DNA of 11,298 nucleotides from CALRBF01 sp041164045 (GTDB taxonomy: Bacteria; Patescibacteriota; Minisyncoccia; SW-4-49-11), in contig JBEAQD010000018.1 in assembly GCA_041164045.1 (NCBI GenBank), positions 1 through 11,298 of the forward strand, in the 5' to 3' direction. Position 1 is the stretch's first letter. Every line of letters begins with the position of its first letter. The notes beneath the pieces are model-generated. The model did no database searches, was not told the DNA's origin, and worked only from the letters and a program-made list of their open reading frames with translations. A program made the translations under genes and the position numbers. This document shows, piece by piece, positions 1 to 5,836 of this stretch.

Positions 1-303
1 TTTAACCTTATCTTGCATGACACTAATAATAGCTTGAGTTGAGTCTGATGAACTTAAAACATTCTGCTTGACTACTTTGCAAAGACTACATTCGTGTATA
101 ACAAATTTAGCCTCACCTCCCTTGGTGATAATATCTATAGGTTTCATTAGTCCATTGCATAGTTCTTGCCTATCACCTGGATATTTATCTACATGCATAG
201 ACCACAAGCATATTGAGCAATGATTGGTATATCCATTACCTTCTACAGATTGACCACAATTTTTACAGACAAAATTTTCTTTGCGTCGAGTAAATTTTCT
301 CAT
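1..303 (-). CDS. RNHCP-domain zinc-ribbon protein, 3' end cut by window edge
   Basis: An open frame starts at ATG 303-301 and runs through the left edge without a stop, giving 101 visible residues. The translation has the layout of the RNHCP family, a small domain of unknown function: CxxC at C13/C16, then GNGYTNHCSICLWSMHVD, where the name-giving RNHCP reads TNHCS, then PGDR at 42-45, C49-N-G-L-M, and a final ECSLC pair at C72/C75. The paired cysteines and conserved histidines suggest zinc binding, possibly with a nucleic-acid partner, but no activity is established for the family. The N-terminus is basic (MRKFTRRK). The gene lies 18 bases after the nusG stop with no promoter between, so it is probably the third gene of the secE-nusG unit. 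The upstream bases are A/T-rich and carry no Shine-Dalgarno site. The family assignment is fairly secure; the function is unknown. Confidence 0.85.
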   Translation of the reverse strand, partial: MRKFTRRKENFVCKNCGQSVEGNGYTNHCSICLWSMHVDKYPGDRQELCNGLMKPIDIITKGGEAKFVIHECSLCKVVKQNVLSSSDSTQAIISVMQDKVK

Positions 304-321
304 TGAATGAGATTATATATA

Positions 322-870
322 TTAAACTTTCTTAATTTGAAGAGAATCTAATTCTACTGGTGTGTTTCTACCAAACATATTCACTAAAACCTTTAATTTA
401 CCTCTAGATTCATCCACTTCAGACACCTTTCCTTCAAAATCCTTAAAAGGACCATCTATAATCTTAACTAAATCATCTACATCTACGTTGAGAGTATATT
501 TAGGGTCTTCCTTAGTAGTTTTTTTAGTGATAAAGTTCATCTCATCTGGAGAGACTGGAATAGGAGTTGTTCCTGCTCCAATAAAACCAGTTACATTAGG
601 TGTATTTCTAACCACATACCAAGAGTTATCTGTGACAATCATCTCTACAAAGACATAACCAGGGTAAATTCTTTCTTCAACTGTAACTCTTTTTCCATTT
701 TTTACTTTAATCTTCTTCTCCTTAGGGACAATTACATCAAATATATAATCTTCCATAGACAAAGACTCTATTCTTTTCTTTAGATTCTGAGCTACGTTAT
801 CTTCTAGACCTGAGACACTATGGATTACATACCAATTTTTTTCAGTACTAATAGGGTGTTGTTTTGCCAT
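322..870 (-). CDS. nusG: Transcription termination/antitermination factor NusG
   Basis: This is a full-length NusG of 182 residues, the usual bacterial size. The NGN domain (about 11-117) starts with the typical NWYVIHSVSGLED and includes ERIYPGYVFVEM and the VRNTPNVTGFIG segment. The KOW domain follows (about 131-165, with VKIIDGPFKDFEGKV) and ends in VELDSLQIKKV. NusG binds the clamp helices of RNA polymerase through its NGN domain and affects pausing, Rho action or coupling to ribosomes through its KOW domain. It follows secE by 16 bases, the near-universal secE-nusG order. The usual downstream genes rplK-rplA-rplJ-rplL are not next; an RNHCP protein is. The start at MAKQHPIS fits the family, with no Shine-Dalgarno motif upstream. 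Transcription is expected from the promoter in front of secE. Confidence 0.97.
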   Translation of the reverse strand: MAKQHPISTEKNWYVIHSVSGLEDNVAQNLKKRIESLSMEDYIFDVIVPKEKKIKVKNGKRVTVEERIYPGYVFVEMIVTDNSWYVVRNTPNVTGFIGAGTTPIPVSPDEMNFITKKTTKEDPKYTLNVDVDDLVKIIDGPFKDFEGKVSEVDESRGKLKVLVNMFGRNTPVELDSLQIKKV

Positions 871-886
871 ATAGAGAAAGTATAAG

Positions 887-1072
887 TTATAAAATAAATT
901 GAGTCAGAATATAATTAAATAATATATCTAAACCTCCTAATATAATTGTCGATGCAATGGATATAATCACGACAATAGCAGTATATTGCAGTGATTGTTT
1001 TTTAGATGGCCAAGTAACCTTTTTAATTTCTACTTGGGCTTCTTTGATATATTGAATAGGCTTAGTTATCAT
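887..1072 (-). CDS. secE: Preprotein translocase subunit SecE (short, single-helix form)
   Basis: The 61-residue protein is the minimal SecE type, with one amphipathic helix and one transmembrane helix. The signature EIKKVTWPSKKQ (15-26) marks the conserved cytosolic hinge, and about 31-58 is a hydrophobic helix ending in LDILFNYILTQFIL. SecE clamps SecY in the SecYEG channel that exports proteins across the cytoplasmic membrane. It is the first gene after a near-consensus sigma-70 promoter and lies 16 bases ahead of nusG. No tRNA-Trp gene precedes it, unlike many bacteria. The predicted leader is only about 16-18 bases and has no Shine-Dalgarno motif. Confidence 0.95.
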   Translation of the reverse strand: MITKPIQYIKEAQVEIKKVTWPSKKQSLQYTAIVVIISIASTIILGGLDILFNYILTQFIL

Positions 1073-1095
1073 TATATTCTTTAATAGTACAAATA

Positions 1096-1124
1096 ATATT
1101 ACCTTATATTTTGAATCTTGTCAA
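1096..1124 (-). promoter_or_regulatory. Sigma-70 promoter for secE-nusG
   Basis: Read on the minus strand, TTGACA lies at 1124-1119 and TAATAT at 1101-1096, separated by exactly 17 bases. The -35 is a perfect consensus and the -10 matches five of six positions. Transcription would begin near 1088-1090, leaving a leader of about 16-18 bases before the secE ATG at 1072. It sits in the 78-base gap after rpoD, one of only two long gaps in the window. No good terminator precedes it, so read-through from rpoD is possible. Confidence 0.8.
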
Positions 1125-1150
1125 AATTTTAAATTTGAGGAACTTATATA

Positions 1151-2242
1151 CTAGTAGTCTCTTAGCTTTCTAATATTAATATGTTCTCTGATTTTCTCTA
1201 AGGCTTTTACCTCAATTTGTCTTATACGCTCTCTTGTTACATTGAACTCCGCTCCTACTTCTTCCAAGGTGTGAGTGATGCCATCCTCAAGACCAAAGCG
1301 CATTTGTAGAATTTTCTGTTCTCTATCGTTTAAGTCATCTAGAATTTCTTGAAGATGTGACCTTAGAAGATTACGACTAGCGGTCTGAGTTGGACTTAAA
1401 GAATCTGTATCTTCTATAAAATCACCTAGAGAGCTTCCATCCTCGTCTCCAACAGGAGCTTGCAATGAGATTGTATCTTGGTTAATTTTAATAATCTGAT
1501 GGACCTTTTCTACCTCTAAATCCATTTCCGTAGCAATTTCTTCTGGCAGAGGTTCACGTCCTAATTCTTGGACTAAGTTACGGACAACTTGAGAATATTT
1601 ATTAATTGTTTCAACCATATGAACTGGAATACGAATAGTTCTAGATTGGTCAGCTAATGCTCTAGTGATAGCTTGCCTAATCCACCAAGTTGCATAAGTC
1701 GAAAATTTAAAGCCTTTTGAATAATCAAATTTTTCTATAGCTTTAAATAAACCTAAATTTCCTTCTTGAATTAAATCTAATAAAGTTAAATTGGGACTAC
1801 GACCAACATATTTTTTAGCAATAGAAACTACTAACCTTAAATTGGCTTCGGCTAATTCTTTTTTAGCATCTTCATCTCCTTCAAGAACTCTTTTTGAAAT
1901 ATAAATTTCTTGTTCTTTACTAAGAAGTGGAATGCTTCCAATTTCTTTTAGATATATATTAACTGGATCTGGTAACTCTTCCTCCCATTTTTCTAACTGG
2001 GTATGAGATTCTCCATCCTCTATTCCATCTACAGTAACTAGTGGTAAAAATTCTAGCTCATCCTGTATCTTTATACCTTTCTCCTTCAAGGCATCGTATA
2101 TCTCTTCTAATTGTTCCAAATTGTCTTCAATATTTGGAAGTGCATACATAATCTCTGTCTCTGTTACATAACCTCTTGCTTTACCTTGAGAAACAAGTGA
2201 TTTAATAATTTTTTCTAAAGATGAGTTGATAGTTTTTTTCAT
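1151..2242 (-). CDS. rpoD: Primary sigma factor RpoD (sigma-70 group 1)
   Basis: This 363-residue protein is the housekeeping sigma factor in the short form seen in many bacteria. An N-terminal region 1.1-like helical segment spans about 1-65. Region 1.2 starts at DPVNIYLKEIG (92-102). Region 2 includes AEANLRLVVSIAKKY and the -10-reading helix TYATWWIRQAITRALADQ (182-199). Region 3 begins near RIPVHMVETINK (204-215). Region 4 ends with the -35-reading helix-turn-helix around TLEEVGAEFNVTRERIRQIE (325-344). The long non-conserved insert found in E. coli sigma-70 is absent. Regions 2.4 and 4.2 are close to E. coli sigma-70, which agrees with the two consensus promoters in this window. It lies 25 bases after dnaG, the common dnaG-rpoD pairing, and is probably the last gene of the rplU unit. 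It ends in TAG. Confidence 0.97.
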   Translation of the reverse strand: MKKTINSSLEKIIKSLVSQGKARGYVTETEIMYALPNIEDNLEQLEEIYDALKEKGIKIQDELEFLPLVTVDGIEDGESHTQLEKWEEELPDPVNIYLKEIGSIPLLSKEQEIYISKRVLEGDEDAKKELAEANLRLVVSIAKKYVGRSPNLTLLDLIQEGNLGLFKAIEKFDYSKGFKFSTYATWWIRQAITRALADQSRTIRIPVHMVETINKYSQVVRNLVQELGREPLPEEIATEMDLEVEKVHQIIKINQDTISLQAPVGDEDGSSLGDFIEDTDSLSPTQTASRNLLRSHLQEILDDLNDREQKILQMRFGLEDGITHTLEEVGAEFNVTRERIRQIEVKALEKIREHINIRKLRDY

Positions 2243-2267
2243 ATAAACTAAGTTAATTATCTAATAT

Positions 2268-4022
2268 TTAAGTAAATGTTTTATACTTTTTAAGAATTTC
2301 CTGTATTTTAGTATTGTCTCCTGCTTTCTTTGCTTCTTTTAATTTCTTTAATAAGGTTTTACGAGCAAGACTTTTGTATTGGTTTTTTAAAAGTAATATA
2401 TTTTCTTGAATTGTTTGTTGTATTTGTGATTCACTAGGCTGTAATTGTTCAATTTTATAAAATATTGGGAATAACAATGCTTCAAGTGTTTCATACTCAG
2501 TTCCCGAGAGAAATTGTTTGCATTCCACCAAATTTAACTTCTGTGGAGAGTTTTGGTTGCAATATTCTCTTAATTTAATAAATATATCTCTCAATTTAGG
2601 CTGAGTAAATAAAGATTGCTCTAATATAAGAATATCATGATTTGTAGGTTTGTAAAGTAGATATGCAATAATTTGTTTTTGTAATTTGATCAAAGGGGTT
2701 TCAATATTATGGTTTTTGACATTTACCTCCCCCTGGATATTATTTATTTTTAACTGATTATATATATCTTTTTCTTGCATGTTTAGCAGATCTGCCAATC
2801 GCTTTATGTAATAATTTTTAGTAATTGGATCATTTATATCTTGTATCCAAGCTATTAAAGTTTGTAAAGCTTGATTTTTAGCTGGAGTATCCTCAGGCTC
2901 AATTTTAGAAACTATATTATTAATATAATATTCAATAAAGTCAGAGGCTTGATCAATTGCATTACTCCATAGATCTGAATTCTCTCTTACTAGATCAGCG
3001 GCATCCTTACCTCCATCTATAGTAATCACCTTAACTATCCCACCCTTTTTAGTTATGAGTGCGGCAGATCTAAGGCAAGCACTAATACCTGCTTTATCAT
3101 TATCAAAAGCCAATAGAAATTGATTTGTATATCTTAATAATGTAGTAATATGTTGTTCTGTTAAAGCAGTTCCCGAAACAGCAACCACCTCTTTAATACC
3201 TGCTTTATGAGACATAATAACATCCATTTGTCCTTCTACTATAATAACTCTATTATTACTTTTAATAGATATTTTGGCTTGAGATAATCCAAATAATATC
3301 TTACTTTTATCAAAAACAATAGTCTGGGGGGAGTTCACATATTTTCCCATTTTACCATCATCATATTCTGGTAAGACCCTACCTGTAAATCCTACTACTC
3401 GACCCAAGGTATCTTGAATTGGAATCATAACCCTACCTCTAAATCTATCATAAATATTTTTTCTATCACTACTAATTGCCATACCAGATGCTTCAATATC
3501 TGTGTTAGAATATTTCTGGGATAGTTTTTTACTTAAAGTATGATAATTTTGTGGAGCCAAACCAATTTCAAACAAATCTATTAATTCTTTAGTAATACCT
3601 CTAGAATTTAGATAGTCTCTAGCCTTTTGACCATATTGAATATGCTCTAAAATAGAATTATAAATTTTGGTACTATCACTAAGAATTTGAAGTATAGTTT
3701 TTTTATTATCTACTTGAAATTCAATACTTTTATTATAAGATTTAAGTGATATTCCTGCTTTTTGGGACAATATATTAAGAGCTTCTGTAAAAGACACTCC
3801 TTCGATATCCATAATAAATTGAAATATATCTCCTGATTTATCGCCTCCAAAGTCTTTATAAATTTGAAGCTCTGGACTGACTATAAAAGATGGTGTTTTC
3901 TCATTACGAAATGGAGACAAAGCTTTGTAATTAGAGCCAGCCGGAATTAGGTTAATATATTCTCCAATAATATCTACTATATCTAGTTTCTGTCTAATCA
4001 AATCCTTAGCATCATTGTTCAT
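2268..4022 (-). CDS. dnaG: DNA primase DnaG with a zinc-less N-terminal domain
   Basis: DnaG makes the RNA primers for replication. The 584-residue protein has the usual order. First is the CHC2-type N-terminal domain (about 1-95), then the catalytic core with KYVNSPQTIVFDKSKILFGL (227-246). The TOPRIM fold follows, with acidic residues at VEGQMD (E263, D267) and FDNDKAG (D307, D309), and last a helical C-terminal region (about 430-584) that normally contacts the DnaB helicase. The oddity is in the first domain. The flanking motifs (EKTPSF, GDIFQF) are intact, but the four zinc ligands are replaced: S36, R39, D57 and G60 stand where Cys, His, Cys and Cys are expected. The fold may persist without metal. 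The gene is 31 bases after the Lgt-like gene and 25 bases before rpoD. The catalytic residues look complete, so it should be active. Confidence 0.96.
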   Translation of the reverse strand: MNNDAKDLIRQKLDIVDIIGEYINLIPAGSNYKALSPFRNEKTPSFIVSPELQIYKDFGGDKSGDIFQFIMDIEGVSFTEALNILSQKAGISLKSYNKSIEFQVDNKKTILQILSDSTKIYNSILEHIQYGQKARDYLNSRGITKELIDLFEIGLAPQNYHTLSKKLSQKYSNTDIEASGMAISSDRKNIYDRFRGRVMIPIQDTLGRVVGFTGRVLPEYDDGKMGKYVNSPQTIVFDKSKILFGLSQAKISIKSNNRVIIVEGQMDVIMSHKAGIKEVVAVSGTALTEQHITTLLRYTNQFLLAFDNDKAGISACLRSAALITKKGGIVKVITIDGGKDAADLVRENSDLWSNAIDQASDFIEYYINNIVSKIEPEDTPAKNQALQTLIAWIQDINDPITKNYYIKRLADLLNMQEKDIYNQLKINNIQGEVNVKNHNIETPLIKLQKQIIAYLLYKPTNHDILILEQSLFTQPKLRDIFIKLREYCNQNSPQKLNLVECKQFLSGTEYETLEALLFPIFYKIEQLQPSESQIQQTIQENILLLKNQYKSLARKTLLKKLKEAKKAGDNTKIQEILKKYKTFT

Positions 4023-4053
4023 AATTAATTTCGCAAGTAAAATAATCGAAAAT

Positions 4054-4860
4054 TTATTGATTATTTAAAGATTTATTTCTTATAAACAATAAAGTTAAAG
4101 AAATAATCAATAATATTAATAATGATAATATTTGTGTTATAGTCAATCCAATAATTCTTGGAAGCCCATATGTTAAATCTATGGTCTGCCAAAAATCAGC
4201 AATAAAATGAATTAAAGACGCTCCTACAACAAAAATCACTGTCAAATACCCTGGTTTATTAAGATTATATATTTTATTATAAAAGACTGAAATTATGATT
4301 AATAATATCAAATATCCCATAGATATATATAATGCCCAAGGATGAACATAATTTACTCCACTCATAACTACCCATGGATAAGTAACTTCTGAAATAGCTC
4401 CTTTATTTACAGTCACAAAAAACAAACCTAAGTAGCCAAAAATCATGCCTATAGGAAGTATCGGTAAAAAGGTATCAAAGAATTTCAACCATGACATACC
4501 AGATCTCTTAAGAGGATCAAAACCTTTTAGATAAAAGGCGCCAATAATAAAGCCTCCCAAATAACCACCGATAATATTGAGATTTCCTTTATAAAATATC
4601 TCCCTCAAATCCAAAGCACTCATCCAATTTATATCTGATTGAGGGAAAGCATATAAATAAGACATTCTGGCTCCTATAATTCCACCTATAGTCACTATGC
4701 CTACCAAATTAAAAATATCTTTTCTAGAGACTCCATGTCTACTAGCTTTTTCTAATGTAAAGATTAACATTAGACTATAAACAAATAAAAACAATCCTCC
4801 TAAAAATGGTAATTTAAAGTCATAAGTATTGAGAAAATCTAAAAATTGTAAATTAAACAT
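4054..4860 (-). CDS. lgt: Lgt-family membrane protein, apparently without catalytic residues
   Basis: The 268-residue protein is very hydrophobic, with about seven membrane helices (near 17-36, 50-72, 92-112, 131-151, 173-193, 204-222 and 236-260). Its layout follows Lgt, which moves diacylglycerol from phosphatidylglycerol to the cysteine of prolipoproteins: GGIIGARMSYLY, GGYLGGFIIGAF, a PW pair near 162, HPWALY (173-178), and a last helix after GLTITQILSL. By eye, the residues important in true Lgt are not kept. The His before GG in helix 3 is I97, the GRIGN motif reads GYLGL (142-146) with no following NGE, and the C-terminal RFxxEFxR reads HFIADFWQ (218-225). It may be an inactive relative, an enzyme with another lipid substrate, or a diverged Lgt. 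It lies between the ferredoxin and dnaG with gaps of 29 and 31 bases. Family membership is likely; the activity is doubtful. Confidence 0.72.
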   Translation of the reverse strand: MFNLQFLDFLNTYDFKLPFLGGLFLFVYSLMLIFTLEKASRHGVSRKDIFNLVGIVTIGGIIGARMSYLYAFPQSDINWMSALDLREIFYKGNLNIIGGYLGGFIIGAFYLKGFDPLKRSGMSWLKFFDTFLPILPIGMIFGYLGLFFVTVNKGAISEVTYPWVVMSGVNYVHPWALYISMGYLILLIIISVFYNKIYNLNKPGYLTVIFVVGASLIHFIADFWQTIDLTYGLPRIIGLTITQILSLLILLIISLTLLFIRNKSLNNQ

Positions 4861-4889
4861 ATTTAGGTTTTATATTTAAAAAAGTATCC

Positions 4890-5159
4890 CTAGGAAGGAA
4901 ATACTTGATTACCATCTTCATCGTATAGATATATAGCAGCAGTAGGACAGGACTGAGCCGCCAAAAGCAACGCATCATCATCAACAGAAGTCACATCAAG
5001 AGCCTTGATATCACTTCTATCTGAGGTAACTTCTCCTCCTTTTAGTTTGAGAACTGCTTTAGCTTCTTCATCAATTTCAAATACATCTGGGTAAACAGCT
5101 ACACAACTAGCAGCTCCTATACATTGATCCCGGTCTATTGCTAATGTTTTAATCGCCAT
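4890..5159 (-). CDS. Ferredoxin, single-cluster, three-cysteine type
   Basis: This 89-residue acidic protein is a small soluble ferredoxin. The cluster motif reads CIGAASC (C13, A16, C19) and the last ligand is in SCPTAAI (C71), so the second cysteine of the usual CxxCxxC...CP set is alanine. Three-ligand ferredoxins of this kind commonly hold a [3Fe-4S] cluster, or a labile [4Fe-4S] cluster with one non-protein ligand. The middle (about 31-65) is an acidic insertion typical of single-cluster folds with one degenerate half. It would act as a low-potential one-electron carrier; its redox partner cannot be seen here. It starts 2 bases after the stop of the Nfu-type carrier, which argues for co-translation and for Nfu supplying its cluster. 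It ends in TAG. No Shine-Dalgarno site is present. Confidence 0.85.
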   Translation of the reverse strand: MAIKTLAIDRDQCIGAASCVAVYPDVFEIDEEAKAVLKLKGGEVTSDRSDIKALDVTSVDDDALLLAAQSCPTAAIYLYDEDGNQVFPS

Positions 5160-5161
5160 AT

Positions 5162-5425
5162 TTATTTACTTAAATGATAATTATGATCTGGACTATCTTT
5201 ATTATAATATATATTTTTAATTTTGTCACCACAAACTTCACGAAGCTTATTTTCAACCACTACCCCAAAGGTAATAGATGACATTGGACAACCCGAACAA
5301 GCTCCAAGTAGGTTTAAAGTCAAATTACCATCTTTAAATTCTAAAATCTCAACACCACCCCCATCAGCCTCTAACATAGGACTAATTTCTTCTAAAACTT
5401 CTTGTATTTTGGTATATACATCCAT
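5162..5425 (-). CDS. Nfu/NifU C-terminal-domain Fe-S cluster carrier
   Basis: The 87-residue protein consists of just the NFU domain. It starts with a helix leading to SPMLEADGGGVEILEF (15-30), then a beta strand and the GACSGCPMSS motif, whose C43 and C46 bridge a cluster between two subunits. Proteins of this type receive an Fe-S cluster from the assembly scaffold and hand it to client proteins. No IscU, IscS or Suf genes are in the window, so the source of clusters is not visible. The gene sits between rplU (24 bases) and the ferredoxin (2 bases). An extra cysteine (C65) lies outside the motif. The ATG at 5425 gives the normal family N-terminus. Confidence 0.92.
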   Translation of the reverse strand: MDVYTKIQEVLEEISPMLEADGGGVEILEFKDGNLTLNLLGACSGCPMSSITFGVVVENKLREVCGDKIKNIYYNKDSPDHNYHLSK

Positions 5426-5449
5426 AATTAGATGTAGAGCTATATATTA

Positions 5450-5761
5450 TTATAAGGTAATATCTGTGATTTCAACTTCAGTATATGGCTGCCTATGTCC
5501 ATTTTTTACACTGTATCTAGTTTTATTCTTATACTTAAAGACAATCTGCTTTTTCCCTCTACCTTGAGTTAATACTTTAGCCGTAACTTTAGCTTTCTCT
5601 ACTTTAGGATTACCAACAGCTATATTTGAAGAATTCTCAACTAACAAAACATCATCAAACACTACTTCTGCTCCTTCTTCCTTATCTAATTTTTCAATCT
5701 TTAAAATTGTTCCTTTTTCAACAGAATATTGTTTTCCACCAGTACGAATAATTGCAAACAT
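5450..5761 (-). CDS. rplU: Large ribosomal subunit protein bL21
   Basis: The 103-residue protein is bL21 in its standard length. It opens with MFAIIRTGGKQYSVEKG and carries the strand pattern VLLVENSSNIAVGNP, the RNA-binding stretch GRGKKQIVFKYKNKTRY and the family signature GHRQPYTEVEITDI near the end. It binds 23S rRNA in the large subunit. In most bacteria rpmA (L27) follows rplU, often with a small gene between; here an Nfu carrier follows instead, so rpmA must be elsewhere or missing. It is the first gene behind a perfect consensus promoter. The predicted leader of about 22 bases is too short for the structured L21 leader RNA known from Firmicutes. Confidence 0.97.
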   Translation of the reverse strand: MFAIIRTGGKQYSVEKGTILKIEKLDKEEGAEVVFDDVLLVENSSNIAVGNPKVEKAKVTAKVLTQGRGKKQIVFKYKNKTRYSVKNGHRQPYTEVEITDITL

Positions 5762-5765
5762 ACAA

Positions 5766-5800
5766 ATTAATTATCTAACATTGGTATTAATTATATAACA
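5766..5800. repeat. 15-base direct repeat over the rplU -10 and leader
   Basis: Two copies of TGTTA(T/G)ATAATTAAT, read on the minus strand, lie at 5800-5786 and 5780-5766. They match at 14 of 15 positions and start exactly 20 bases apart, about two helical turns. The first copy contains the TATAAT -10 and the second lies in the leader just before the rplU ATG, where it offers a weaker GATAAT. They could be paired operator half-sites, a duplicated -10, or chance in A/T-rich DNA. Confidence 0.55.
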
Positions 5801-5818
5801 ATTTAAGTGTTTTGTCAA
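5790..5818 (-). promoter_or_regulatory. Perfect-consensus sigma-70 promoter for the rplU-rpoD run
   Basis: On the minus strand, TTGACA lies at 5818-5813 and TATAAT at 5795-5790, with a 17-base spacer. All twelve consensus positions match. Transcription should start near 5783, about 22 bases before the rplU ATG at 5761. It lies in the 75-base gap after pheT and is the only recognisable promoter upstream of rplU, the Nfu carrier, the ferredoxin, the Lgt-like gene, dnaG and rpoD. A 15-base direct repeat covers its -10 and the leader. Confidence 0.88.
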
Positions 5819-5836
5819 TATGATATTAGCTACTAT

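Noticed and set aside
1070..1076. TATAAT-like bases overlapping the secE start codon as a -10
   Set aside because: Transcription from it would begin inside secE, and no -35 lies at a proper distance.
1125..1150. Possible terminator after rpoD: A/T-rich near-palindrome CAAATTTAAAATTTTG
   Set aside because: The stem would be A/T only with a central mismatch, has no following U-run in the right place, and overlaps the secE -35 region.
4205..4246. Minus-strand TTGACA inside the Lgt-like gene as an internal promoter
   Set aside because: No -10-like hexamer stands 16-18 bases downstream.
4870..4900. Possible terminator after the ferredoxin gene: TCC-TAG-GGA followed shortly by T6 on the minus strand
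   Set aside because: The stem is only three base pairs with a 3-base loop and it lies inside a tightly spaced run, so it is not a credible terminator.
5223..5567. Plus-strand open frame of 114 codons opposite nfu and rplU
   Set aside because: It runs antisense to two secure genes, spans their gap, and has no recognisable protein pattern; the same holds for plus-strand frames near 362-658, 7089-7295, 8165-8383 and 10290-10523.
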